A stretch of DNA of 22,097 nt from an uncultured Clostridia bacterium. Its GTDB lineage: Bacteria; Bacillota; Clostridia; Christensenellales; Aristaeellaceae. Numbering within the stretch: position 1 is the first letter of the stretch; each line of letters opens with the position of its first letter. This document shows positions 1 through 7,506 of the stretch, one piece after another. The stretch covers positions 1 to 22,097 of the forward strand of contig CALNAU010000128.1 of assembly GCA_937874275.1 (NCBI GenBank). The letters run 5' to 3'. Below the pieces are notes generated by a model. It saw only the letters and a program-made list of their open reading frames with translations, made no database searches and was not told the DNA's origin. Position numbers and translations under genes: made by a program.

Positions 1-12
1 TGTTGTGTGTAC

Positions 13-807
13 TCAGTTGAACCAGCTTTTCACTGCGTCCAATGCGGCTCGCATCTCGGGCAGGGCATAGGGCACAGGCTCAAAGCTGAGCGTTTTGTTG
101 TAGCCGGTTGCTTGCAGCATGGTCAGGAACGCCTTGAGCCCTTCGCTCATCTGCCCCAATGGCAGCGCGCGCTCGGCCTCGCACACGTGGATATGCTCCA
201 GGTGTGGGGCGTAGTCCACCAAGTGGTGAGGGTCTTCCTCCTCATAGAGCACATGCACGCTGTCGGCCAGCAGGCGCACGCGCGGATGGCTAACGCCCCG
301 TACCACCCGCATGCCGTCATCCAGTGTGTTGATAAAATTGGCTTCATAGCCGCCAATGGGTTCCATAGCCAGTACCATGCGTCCTGCCTCCAGGTAGGGC
401 AGCACCACCTCGCCAACAAAGTCAATCACCTGCTGATACCCTTCCTCAGGCGTTGTGCCCTCGGGCAGGTTGCGGGCGCCCGAGCTGCCGAACACCACTT
501 TCTTCACACCCAGCAAAGCCAATCGCTCAAACGCGCCGTCCAGGTAATGGCGGGCCGCCTGCCAGTCCCGCTTGGGGCCGGTGATACGCACGGAAGCCGG
601 GAACATGTTGCAGCAGCTGTCAGCACCCAGCCCTAAATCATCCAACCGCCCCGCAACCCGCTGGCATTCATCGACGCTCAATGTGGCAAGCAGCGCCAGC
701 GGAAATTCCGCGAAGTCGAAGCCCGCCGCCTGTATGTCATCTAACAGCCGATAATCCACCGCGTCCTTGATGGGGGACGCAAAGCCGGTAGCGTATCCGT
801 AGCGCAT
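13..807 (-). CDS. TIM-barrel sugar phosphate isomerase/epimerase-like protein
   Basis: The product is 264 aa and belongs to the xylose isomerase-like TIM-barrel superfamily (AP endonuclease 2 fold), whose members isomerise or epimerise sugars and keto-sugars using a divalent metal. Residues in the positions of the usual metal ligands can be seen: E149 in AMEP, D182 and H185 in ADSVH, H207 in HIHV, and E243 in SFEP. The ATG at 807 was chosen because AGGAGA lies just upstream. An in-frame ATG ten codons earlier would place that ribosome binding site inside the gene. The gene is transcribed away from the TRAP operon at 1110, with about 300 bases between them, so the two may share regulation and a substrate family. 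The exact substrate cannot be read from the sequence. The superfamily call is firm; the reaction is unknown. Confidence 0.85.
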   Translation of the reverse strand: MRYGYATGFASPIKDAVDYRLLDDIQAAGFDFAEFPLALLATLSVDECQRVAGRLDDLGLGADSCCNMFPASVRITGPKRDWQAARHYLDGAFERLALLGVKKVVFGSSGARNLPEGTTPEEGYQQVIDFVGEVVLPYLEAGRMVLAMEPIGGYEANFINTLDDGMRVVRGVSHPRVRLLADSVHVLYEEEDPHHLVDYAPHLEHIHVCEAERALPLGQMSEGLKAFLTMLQATGYNKTLSFEPVPYALPEMRAALDAVKSWFN

Positions 808-914
808 ATGGTAGTCTCCTCGTCTGTAAATGGTCATACACTGAATTTCTGTTCCACACGCTGTATAAATGAACGATAAAACAACGCAGGGTTGCTTCTA
901 TATTGGTTTAATTG

Positions 915-943
915 ATGATAGCAAACCGTTTGATAATATGCAA
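915..943 (-). promoter_or_regulatory. Possible promoter for the minus-strand epimerase gene
   Basis: On the minus strand TTGCAT (938-943) and TATCAT (915-920) are separated by exactly 17 bases. The -10 is good, but the -35 matches the consensus only in its first three bases, and the implied leader of about 100 bases is long. It is the best candidate I found, not a firm call. Confidence 0.3.
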
Positions 944-1019
944 TACACAGCATGTGATAACATCGCATAACCTACTTGGCCATGCGTAGGAAAAGTCTTG
1001 TTTTCAACCGCTCTGTTCG

Positions 1020-1048
1020 TTGACATGCCCGGGCACGCATGGTACACT
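1020..1048 (+). promoter_or_regulatory. Sigma-70 type promoter of the TRAP/sugar-acid operon
   Basis: A perfect -35 TTGACA (1020-1025) is followed after 17 bases by TACACT (1043-1048). This places transcription start around 1055, some 55 bases before dctP. The spacer contains a 10-base palindrome, TGCCCGGGCA (1026-1035), where a bound repressor would block RNA polymerase. Confidence 0.75.
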
Positions 1049-1109
1049 TCCTGTATAAGATGCGGATAGCAAATAATGGCCGCACACAATAATATTGGGG
1101 AGGATTCAC

Positions 1110-2096
1110 ATGAAGAAATTCCTGTATCTGCTCTTGGTTCTCACGCTTATGCTTGGCTCCACGTCCGCGCTGGCGGAGGCGCCGGTTACACTGGTATACG
1201 CGGAAGTAAACCCCCTTGACACCATCGTCGGCCAGACGGCCGCTGCCTTCAAGAGCAAACTGGAAGAACTGTCCGGCGGCTCCGTCGTGGTGGACATTCA
1301 GCACAGCGGCGTGCTGGGCTCCGAAGCGCAGGTGCTGGACGGCATCCTCAGCGGCGGCGACACCGTGGATATTTCCCGCATTTCCGCCTTCGCGTTGACC
1401 AGCTACGGCTGCAACAAGGCCAAGCTGCTGTCCATCCCCTACACCTTTGTCAGCCGCGAGCATTTCTGGAACTTTGTCAACAGCGATATGTCCGCTGACT
1501 TCCTGGCTGAGCCGCAGGAGATTGGCCTGCCGCTGCGCGGCTTCGCCTACGGCGAAGAGGGCTTCCGCCACTTCTTCCTGAAAAACGAAGTAAAAACCAT
1601 CGAAGATTTGAAGGGCCTCAAACTGCGCGTCTCCGATGACCCGGTCATGACCGGCATGGTGCGCGACCTGGGCGCCAGCCCCACGGTGGTGTCCTTTACC
1701 GAGCTGTACAGCGCGCTGCAGAGCGGTGTGGTGGATGGCGCCGAGCAACCCATCGCCAACTACCGCTCCAACGCCTTCCCGGAGGTTGCCCCCTACCTGA
1801 TGCTGGACGGCCATACCCTGGGCGCCATTCAGCTGATTATCACCGACAAGGGCTGGGCTAAACTATCCGAACAGCAGCAGCAGTGGGTGCTGGAGGCCGG
1901 CAAATTCGCGCAGGAAGCCAACGCCGAGCTGAGCGCCACCAAGGAAGCCGAAGTGTTGGAGCAGCTGAAGGCCGAGGGCGTCACCGTCATCGAAGTGGCC
2001 GACAAAACCCCCTGGGTTGAAGCCTGCCAGAACACCATTCAGTCCAACACCAAGGACCAGGCCGAGCTCTATCAGAAACTGCTTGATTTGCAGTAA
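1110..2096 (+). CDS. dctP: TRAP transporter solute-binding protein (DctP family)
   Basis: This 328-aa extracytoplasmic protein captures an organic or sugar acid and delivers it to the DctQ/DctM membrane complex, which uses an ion gradient. Residues 1-22 form a Sec signal peptide ending in SALA, with likely cleavage before E23. There is no lipobox cysteine, so the protein is not predicted to be lipid-anchored. The family core is clear: LKGLKLRV around 168-174 with R173, the residue that pairs with the ligand carboxylate in DctP proteins, then GASPTVVSFTELYSALQ and GVVDGAE (188-212). The start at 1110 has GGGGAGGA upstream; an in-frame ATG five codons earlier has no such site. It is the first gene of the operon and is followed by an mRNA hairpin. 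The ligand is inferred from downstream enzymes to be a sugar acid; it is not shown by the sequence. Confidence 0.95.
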   Translation: MKKFLYLLLVLTLMLGSTSALAEAPVTLVYAEVNPLDTIVGQTAAAFKSKLEELSGGSVVVDIQHSGVLGSEAQVLDGILSGGDTVDISRISAFALTSYGCNKAKLLSIPYTFVSREHFWNFVNSDMSADFLAEPQEIGLPLRGFAYGEEGFRHFFLKNEVKTIEDLKGLKLRVSDDPVMTGMVRDLGASPTVVSFTELYSALQSGVVDGAEQPIANYRSNAFPEVAPYLMLDGHTLGAIQLIITDKGWAKLSEQQQQWVLEAGKFAQEANAELSATKEAEVLEQLKAEGVTVIEVADKTPWVEACQNTIQSNTKDQAELYQKLLDLQ

Positions 2097-2125
2097 GACC
2101 CTCGTGTAACAAGGCAACATCTGCC

Positions 2126-2160
2126 AAGGGCACAGGGAGGGCATACCTTCCTGTGCCCTT
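2126..2160 (+). other. Intercistronic stem-loop after dctP
   Basis: AAGGGCACAGG (2126-2136) pairs perfectly with CCTGTGCCCTT (2150-2160). The stem extends inward by four more pairs, including one G-U, around a five-base loop. No U-run follows, so it is unlikely to be a full terminator. Such hairpins between a binding-protein gene and its permease genes typically protect the upstream mRNA or reduce read-through, giving more binding protein than permease. Confidence 0.7.
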
Positions 2161-2193
2161 TGTGGGTGATGGACAAGAGAGGAGCGGTAGTAC

Positions 2194-2748
2194 ATGCCCA
2201 AGGTGTTTCAAATCCTCGACAGGATACGCCCGGTGTATGAATGGGCGTACAAAATCATCATGTTCCTGTGCAAAATCCTGCTGATTACTGACATCCTCAT
2301 CACCACCATGGCGGTGCTCGGGCGGTATGTGTCCTTTATCCCGGACCCGGCGTGGAGCGAGCAGGTTGTGCTGACGCTGATGGTGTACATGGCGGTGCTG
2401 TCCGCCACGCTGGCCATCCGCAAGGGGAACCATATCCGCCTGACGGCGTTTGACAAGTACTTGCCGCAAAATGTACTCCGGGTGCTGAACGTAGCAAGCG
2501 ACCTGGCTGTAATGGTGCTGGGCGTTATTATGCTAATCTATGGCTGGCAGGTGTGTACATCCCCGCTTGCCAAGTTTGGCCGCTACGAGTCTATGCCCTG
2601 GCTGAGCCGGTTCTGGATGTATTTCCCCATCCCGCTGGCCGGCGCCGGCATGATTATTTTCGAAATAGAGCAGGTATACCAGCATATCCGGGCCTTCTAT
2701 GTGAAGGATGAACCACAAACGCAGGAAGTGGAGGTGCAGTCGCTGTGA
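2194..2748 (+). CDS. dctQ: TRAP transporter small permease (DctQ family)
   Basis: This 184-aa protein is the small membrane subunit of the TRAP transporter. It has four hydrophobic segments (roughly residues 22-45, 57-78, 95-118 and 138-160), which is the normal DctQ topology and size. The conserved WSEQVVLTLMVYMAVLSATLA stretch with the following basic KGNHIRL region is typical of the family. The ATG is preceded by GAGGAG with about nine bases of spacing. Its stop overlaps the GTG start of dctM by four bases, so the two permease subunits are translationally coupled. Confidence 0.93.
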   Translation: MPKVFQILDRIRPVYEWAYKIIMFLCKILLITDILITTMAVLGRYVSFIPDPAWSEQVVLTLMVYMAVLSATLAIRKGNHIRLTAFDKYLPQNVLRVLNVASDLAVMVLGVIMLIYGWQVCTSPLAKFGRYESMPWLSRFWMYFPIPLAGAGMIIFEIEQVYQHIRAFYVKDEPQTQEVEVQSL

Positions 2749-4040
2749 GTGTAGAAACCCTCGCTGTTCTGGTGCTGTTGGGCAGTTTCTTTGCCTTTAT
2801 TATCCTGCGTGTGCCCATCGCGTACGCGGTCGGTCTGTCCACGGTGCTGTGCCTGTTGGTTCAGGGGCAGGCACTGGTCACATTGCCCCAGCAGATGGTT
2901 AAGGGCATGTGGTCCTTCAGCCTGATGGCTGTGCCGTTTTTCATTACGATGGGTGTGCTGATGGGCTCCGGTGGCATCGGTGAGCGGCTGATTAAACTGG
3001 CCGACTCCCTGGTGGGCTGGATGCGCGGCGGCATGGCCATGGTCAATGTGGTGGACAGCTACTTTTTCGGCGGCATCTCTGGTTCCGCGGCGGCAGACAC
3101 CGCCAGCCTGGGCTCCATCCTCATCCCCATGATGGTGGACCAGGGCTATGACGTGGACTTTTCCACCGCCATCACCATCACCTCCTCCGTGGAGGGGCTG
3201 CTGGTGCCCCCCAGCCACAACATGGTCATTTATGCCATGGCGGCAGGCGGCGTGTCGGTGGGCTCGCTGTTTCTGGCGGGCTATATCCCCGGTGCCATCC
3301 TGGCCATCAGCCTGATGGTCGGCTCCTATATCATTGCCGTCAAGCGCAACTACCCCCGTGGCTCCGCGTTCAGCGTGCGCAATGTGCTTCGGCAGATGAA
3401 GTCCTCCTTCTGGGCTATGGCCGCCATCCTCATCGTGGTGGTTGGCGTGGTGGGCGGCGTGTTCACCGCCACGGAGTCGGCTGCCATCGCGGTCATCTAC
3501 AGCCTCCTTGTCAGCGTGTATGTGTACAAAGGCCTCAGCTGGAAGGGCGTGTGGCGGGCGCTGGACGACTGCGTGGAGACGCTGTCCATCGTGCTGATTC
3601 TGATCTCCATCTCCACCGCCTTTGGCTACTGCCTCACCACCCTGCACGTGCCGGACATGGCGGCCAGAGCGTTGACCAGCCTGTCTGACAACCCCATTGT
3701 CATCGCGCTGCTGATTAACCTCATATTGCTGCTGCTTGGCTGCATCATGGACATGGCGCCCATCATCCTTATCGCCACGCCGGTGCTGCTGCCCATCGCG
3801 CAGTCTATCGGCATAGGCCCCATACAGTTTGGCATCATGCTAATCCTCAACTGCGGCATCGGCTTGCTGACCCCGCCGGTCGGCACGGTACTGTTCATCG
3901 GCTCAGCCATCGCCAAGCGGCCCATTGAAAAAATCGTCAAGGCGACTTTGCCCTTCTATCTGTGCATGATTGTTGCCCTGCTGCTGATTACGTTTATCCC
4001 GGACATCAGTCTGTTCCTGCCCAACCTGTTCGCTAAGTAA
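2745..4040 (+). CDS. dctM: TRAP transporter large permease (DctM family)
   Basis: This 431-aa integral membrane protein of the DctM family carries the transport path. It is hydrophobic throughout, with about 12 membrane segments, and has the family hallmark FFGGISGSAAADTASLGSILIP around residues 107-128. Later hallmarks are PPSHNMVIYA and the C-terminal NCGIGLLTPPVGTVLFIG. The GTG start overlaps the dctQ stop (GTGA) and has GGAGGT nine bases upstream. Length is normal for the family, and nothing suggests decay. With dctP and dctQ it makes a complete TRAP system. Confidence 0.96.
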   Translation: MSVETLAVLVLLGSFFAFIILRVPIAYAVGLSTVLCLLVQGQALVTLPQQMVKGMWSFSLMAVPFFITMGVLMGSGGIGERLIKLADSLVGWMRGGMAMVNVVDSYFFGGISGSAAADTASLGSILIPMMVDQGYDVDFSTAITITSSVEGLLVPPSHNMVIYAMAAGGVSVGSLFLAGYIPGAILAISLMVGSYIIAVKRNYPRGSAFSVRNVLRQMKSSFWAMAAILIVVVGVVGGVFTATESAAIAVIYSLLVSVYVYKGLSWKGVWRALDDCVETLSIVLILISISTAFGYCLTTLHVPDMAARALTSLSDNPIVIALLINLILLLLGCIMDMAPIILIATPVLLPIAQSIGIGPIQFGIMLILNCGIGLLTPPVGTVLFIGSAIAKRPIEKIVKATLPFYLCMIVALLLITFIPDISLFLPNLFAK

Positions 4041-4084
4041 ACCGGGCGCATCCCGTGCATTCATCGCCATGAATGTGGCCCGGT
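4041..4084 (+). other. Two-part stem-loop between dctM and the SDR gene
   Basis: Outer arms ACCGGGC (4041-4047) and GCCCGGT (4078-4084) enclose a second perfect stem, CATTCAT (4058-4064) with ATGAATG (4069-4075), around a CGCC loop. No T-run follows. It separates the transporter cistrons from the enzyme cistrons and may act in mRNA processing or partial termination. Confidence 0.55.
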
Positions 4085-4118
4085 CTGCATGATGATTAAT
4101 CGTTACAAGGAGGAAGAT

Positions 4119-4952
4119 ATGAACACGTTTTTTCCCGCTGACCTGGCCGGCAAGGTCGCCGTGGTAACCGGTGGCAGCGGCGTGCTGTGTTCTGAGATGG
4201 CGCGCGCGCTGGCCCAGGCCGGCGCCAAGGTAGCCATTCTGAACCGCACGCTGGAAAAGGGCCAGCTGGTGGCAGACAGCATCGGCGAAAACGCTATCGC
4301 GATTGCCGCCGATGTACTGGATCAGGCGGCGCTGGAACGCGCCCGCGAGCAGATTACACAAAAATGGGGCCGCGTCAGCATCCTCATCAATGGCGCCGGG
4401 GGCAACAACCCCATGGCCACCACCGATGATGAGCAGCACGACCCCACCGCCCAGGTGGCCAAGGATTTCTTCCACCTGGATCCGGAAGGCATACGCCGCG
4501 TGTTTGACCTCAACTTCCAGGGCACGCTGCTGCCCACCATGGTATTTGCCCGCGAGATGATGGGCATGCCCGGCGCCAACATCATCAACATCTCCTCCAT
4601 GGCGTCCTACCAGCCCATGACCAAGGTGATGGCCTATGCGGCCGCCAAGGCTGCTATTAACAACTTCACCAGCTGGCTGGCCACCTATTTTGCCAAGAGT
4701 GGCATTCGGGTCAACGCTATCGCGCCCGGTTTCTTCGCCACGGAGCAAAACCGCACTTTGCTGTTTAACCCGGATGGCAGCCCCACCGCGCGCACCGGCA
4801 AAATACTGGCCGCCACCCCCATGGGCCGCTTTGGCGAGCCTAAGGAGCTGATTGGCGCGCTGATGTTCCTGGCCAGTGAGCAGGCCGCGGCGTTTGTCAC
4901 CGGCATCGTGGTGCCGGTGGACGGCGGGTTTATGGCCTATTCCGGCGTGTAA
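4119..4952 (+). CDS. SDR-family oxidoreductase, likely D-mannonate oxidoreductase (fructuronate reductase)
   Basis: The product is a 277-aa classical short-chain dehydrogenase. Visible elements are the nucleotide-binding TGGSGVLC (17-24), NGAGG (91-95), N132, the catalytic serine in NISSM (S159/S160) and YxxxK (Y173, K177). The stretches GNNPMATTD (95-103), FDLNFQGTLLP (129-139) and APGFFATEQNRTLLFNPDG (202-220), and the C-terminal VPVDGGFMAYSGV, match the SDR-type mannonate reductases of Firmicutes (the Bacillus UxuB/YjmF type). These interconvert D-fructuronate and D-mannonate. The start at 4119 has AAGGAGGAAG upstream; the in-frame ATGs at 4089 and 4092 lack one. It follows the TRAP genes and precedes a sugar-acid kinase, which fits aldonate metabolism. 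A gluconate 5-dehydrogenase-like activity is the main alternative. Confidence 0.8.
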   Translation: MNTFFPADLAGKVAVVTGGSGVLCSEMARALAQAGAKVAILNRTLEKGQLVADSIGENAIAIAADVLDQAALERAREQITQKWGRVSILINGAGGNNPMATTDDEQHDPTAQVAKDFFHLDPEGIRRVFDLNFQGTLLPTMVFAREMMGMPGANIINISSMASYQPMTKVMAYAAAKAAINNFTSWLATYFAKSGIRVNAIAPGFFATEQNRTLLFNPDGSPTARTGKILAATPMGRFGEPKELIGALMFLASEQAAAFVTGIVVPVDGGFMAYSGV

Positions 4953-4986
4953 TGCTGATGTGATTATGTAAAGGGGGTATGAATAG

Positions 4987-6039
4987 ATGTATGACCTGAT
5001 TACCGCAACCAGCATGGGCGTGCGCATCACGCCGCTTGACCGTCAGCCGGTGGGCATTGGCAATACGTTTGTGATGCAGTCCACCAGCGCGGAGAGCAAC
5101 GTGCTCAACGTCTCGGCCTCCCTGGGGCTGAAGACCAAGGTGCTGACCGCCTTTGTGAAGGGCAGCCCCATCGCCACCTTTATCAAGCGCGACCTGGGCC
5201 GCCGCTTTATCGATTGGGAAGGGCCGGAGATTGCCCAGGGCGATCCCTGGGGCTACCGCCATCAGTTCAACATCGCCGATTCCGGCTTTGGCGTGCGCGG
5301 CCCGCGCGTGCACAACGACCGGGCGGGCGAGGTGGGCCGCCTATTGAGCGCGGACCAGTTTGACCTGGACCGCATCTTTGCCCAGGACGGCGCCCGGATG
5401 ATTCACTTCTCCGGTCTGTTTGCCGCCCTGTCGCCGGAGACGGCGAACTTCTGCCTGGCGCTGGCCGAAAAGGCCAAGGCCAACGGCACCATGATCAGCT
5501 TTGACCTCAACCACCGTGCCTCCTTCTGGAAAAACCGGGAAAAGGAGCTGCGCGACGCCTTCCACCGCATCGCCTCGGTATCCGACGTGCTGATTGGCAA
5601 CGAGGAGGATTATCAGCTGGCCCTGGGCATCCACGGGCCGGAAGCCGGCGGCAAGGATTTGCTGGGCCAGACGGAGGAGTTCAAGGGCATGATTGGCGAA
5701 GCCATCAAGGCTTACCCCAACGTGAAGGTATTTGCCACCACGCTGCGCGAGGTGCTCAGCGCCAACGAGCACCTGTGGGGCGCCATCCTGTACAAGGATG
5801 GGGAATGGCACCTGGCCCCGCCTCGAGACATCCAGGTGCTGGACCGCATCGGCGGCGGCGATGGCTTTGTGGGCGGGCTGCTGTACAGCTTGCTGAAGGG
5901 CTGGGCAGGCGAGAAGTGCGTGCAGTTTGCCTGGGCCACCGGCGCCCTGGCCACCACGATGTTGGAAGACTACGCCTATCCCGCCGACGAAGCCCAGGTG
6001 TGGAACGTATGGGAAGGCAACGCGCGCGTGCTGCGCTGA
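4987..6039 (+). CDS. PfkB-family sugar (acid) kinase, KdgK-like
   Basis: This 350-aa protein is a PfkB/ribokinase-family ATP-dependent kinase. The C-terminal signature appears as RIGGGDGFVGG (288-297), with D292 as the expected catalytic base. The usual GAGD is GGGD here. FDLNHRASFW (172-181) and IGNEEDY (203-209) resemble 2-keto-3-deoxygluconate kinases, which phosphorylate the terminal hydroxyl of six-carbon sugar acids. AAAGGGGG precedes the ATG. It sits between the mannonate reductase-like SDR and gnd. No mannonate dehydratase or KDPG aldolase is present beside it, so the 2-keto-3-deoxygluconate substrate implied by similarity may not apply. A kinase that makes 6-phosphogluconate or an epimer would feed gnd directly. 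Family is certain; substrate is inferred. Confidence 0.88.
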   Translation: MYDLITATSMGVRITPLDRQPVGIGNTFVMQSTSAESNVLNVSASLGLKTKVLTAFVKGSPIATFIKRDLGRRFIDWEGPEIAQGDPWGYRHQFNIADSGFGVRGPRVHNDRAGEVGRLLSADQFDLDRIFAQDGARMIHFSGLFAALSPETANFCLALAEKAKANGTMISFDLNHRASFWKNREKELRDAFHRIASVSDVLIGNEEDYQLALGIHGPEAGGKDLLGQTEEFKGMIGEAIKAYPNVKVFATTLREVLSANEHLWGAILYKDGEWHLAPPRDIQVLDRIGGGDGFVGGLLYSLLKGWAGEKCVQFAWATGALATTMLEDYAYPADEAQVWNVWEGNARVLR

Positions 6040-6057
6040 TAGGATAAAGGAGCAAGT

Positions 6058-7506
6058 ATGAAAAAGGCGGATATTGGACTGGTCGGTCTCGCCGTCATGG
6101 GCGAAAACCTGGTCATGAACATGGAAAGCAAGGGCTTCACGGTGGCGGTGTTCAACCGCACCACCTCCAAGGTGAAGGATTTTGTGGAAGGGCGCGCCAA
6201 GGGCAAGAACATTATCGGCACATACTCCCTGCAGGAGCTGGTGGACGCCCTGGAAAAGCCCCGCAAGGTGATGCTGATGGTCAAAGCCGGCAAGCCGGTG
6301 GATGACTTCATCGAGCTGCTGCTGCCCCTGCTGGACAAGGGCGACATCATCATCGACGGCGGCAACAGCCACTTCCCAGATACGGCGCGCCGCACCGAAT
6401 ATGTGGAGAGCAAGGGCCTCAACTACATCGGCACCGGCGTGTCCGGCGGCGAGGAAGGTGCGCTCAAGGGCCCCAGCCTCATGCCCGGCGGTTCCCCCGA
6501 CGCCTGGCCGCATGTGAAGCCCATTTTGCAATCCATCGCCGCCCATGTGGATGGTCAGCCCTGCTGTGACTGGGTGGGTGAGGGCGGCGCCGGCCACTTC
6601 GTTAAGATGGTGCACAACGGTATCGAGTATGGCGATATGCAGCTGATTGTGGAAGCGTACCTGCTGATGCGCGACCTGCTGAAGATGACGCCCGATGAGA
6701 TGGCAGCCGCCTTCGCCGAGTGGAACAAGGGCGAGCTGGACAGCTACCTGATTGAAATCACCGCCGATATCCTGGCCACAAAGGATGAGGATGGACAGCC
6801 CCTGGTGGATAAAATTCTGGACACCGCGGGCCAGAAGGGCACCGGCAAGTGGACTGCCACAACGGCACTGGATGAAGGCGTGCCGCTGACCCTGATTGGC
6901 GAGGCTGTGTTTGCCCGCTACCTATCGGCCGATAAAGCTGGCCGCGTGAAGGCCGCCAAGGTGCTCACCGGCCCCGCGCCCATGTTTGACGCGGACAAGC
7001 AAGCCTTTGTGGAGCAGATTCGCCAGGCGCTGTTCGCCTCCAAAATCATCAGCTACACCCAGGGCTACCTGCTGATGGCCGCCGCCGCCAAGACCTACGG
7101 GTGGAACCTCAATTTCGGCGGCATCGCGCTGATGTGGCGCGGCGGTTGCATCATCCGCAGCGTGTTCCTGGGCAAAATCAAGGAAGCCTTTGAGCAGGAC
7201 GCCAACCTGGAGAACCTGCTGCTGGCCCCCTACTTCACCCAGGCGGTGGAGAAGGCGCTGGACAGCTGGCGCGTGGTATGCGCCAAGGCGATAGAGCAGG
7301 GCATCCCGCTGCCCGCGATGACCAGCGCGCTGAGCTACTATGACGGCCTGCGCGCTGCGCGCAGCGGCGCCAACCTGCTGCAGGCACAGCGAGACTACTT
7401 TGGCGCCCACACCTACGAGCGGGTGGACCGCCCGCGCGGAGAGTTCTTCCACACCAACTGGACGGGCGAGGGCGGCGCCACGGCTGCGGGTAACTACAAT
7501 GCCTGA
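6058..7506 (+). CDS. gnd: 6-phosphogluconate dehydrogenase, decarboxylating
   Basis: This 482-aa enzyme oxidises and decarboxylates 6-phosphogluconate to ribulose 5-phosphate, CO2 and NADPH. The N-terminal Rossmann motif GLAVMG (10-15) is followed by FNRT (32-35), the NADP-preferring form. The substrate and catalytic elements are IIDGGNS (98-104), GTGVSGGEEGALKGPSLMPGG (126-145) and KMVHNGIEYGDMQ (183-195), which holds the catalytic lysine (K183) and E190. The C-terminus carries FFHTNWTG. Length matches the long bacterial/eukaryotic type. AAAGGAG lies upstream. It is placed in a catabolic sugar-acid operon, not with zwf, and overlaps the next gene by eight bases. This suggests it processes 6-phosphogluconate made by the operon. 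Confidence 0.97.
   Translation: MKKADIGLVGLAVMGENLVMNMESKGFTVAVFNRTTSKVKDFVEGRAKGKNIIGTYSLQELVDALEKPRKVMLMVKAGKPVDDFIELLLPLLDKGDIIIDGGNSHFPDTARRTEYVESKGLNYIGTGVSGGEEGALKGPSLMPGGSPDAWPHVKPILQSIAAHVDGQPCCDWVGEGGAGHFVKMVHNGIEYGDMQLIVEAYLLMRDLLKMTPDEMAAAFAEWNKGELDSYLIEITADILATKDEDGQPLVDKILDTAGQKGTGKWTATTALDEGVPLTLIGEAVFARYLSADKAGRVKAAKVLTGPAPMFDADKQAFVEQIRQALFASKIISYTQGYLLMAAAAKTYGWNLNFGGIALMWRGGCIIRSVFLGKIKEAFEQDANLENLLLAPYFTQAVEKALDSWRVVCAKAIEQGIPLPAMTSALSYYDGLRAARSGANLLQAQRDYFGAHTYERVDRPRGEFFHTNWTGEGGATAAGNYNA

Larger units (their letters stand above)
808..1109. other. Divergent intergenic region with candidate operator repeats
   Basis: This is the regulatory space between the minus-strand epimerase gene and the TRAP operon. 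It is more AT-rich than the genes around it and contains no convincing ORF. It holds a small inverted repeat, CAAAC-C-GTTTG (922-932), a direct repeat of the form TGATAAYATNGC (931-942 and 955-966, 24 bases apart), and a dyad CCTAC...GTAGG (971-990). These lie upstream of the TRAP promoter and could bind a substrate-responsive repressor or activator. No regulator gene is present in the window, so the binding protein is unknown. Confidence 0.4.

Noticed and set aside
1026..1035. TGCCCGGGCA palindrome as a specific known operator
   Set aside because: It could be an operator within the promoter spacer, but such short GC palindromes are common in this GC-rich sequence and it matches no motif I can name.
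4119..4952. SDR as gluconate 5-dehydrogenase
   Set aside because: Gluconate 5-dehydrogenases are related, but the GNNPMATTD segment, the FFATEQNR region and the GGFMAYSGV C-terminus fit the mannonate reductase type better. It is kept as an alternative only.
7340..7498. Upstream extension of the LarA-type frame into gnd
   Set aside because: The 53 extra codons are gnd sequence read in another frame. The family N-terminus begins at the ATG at 7499.
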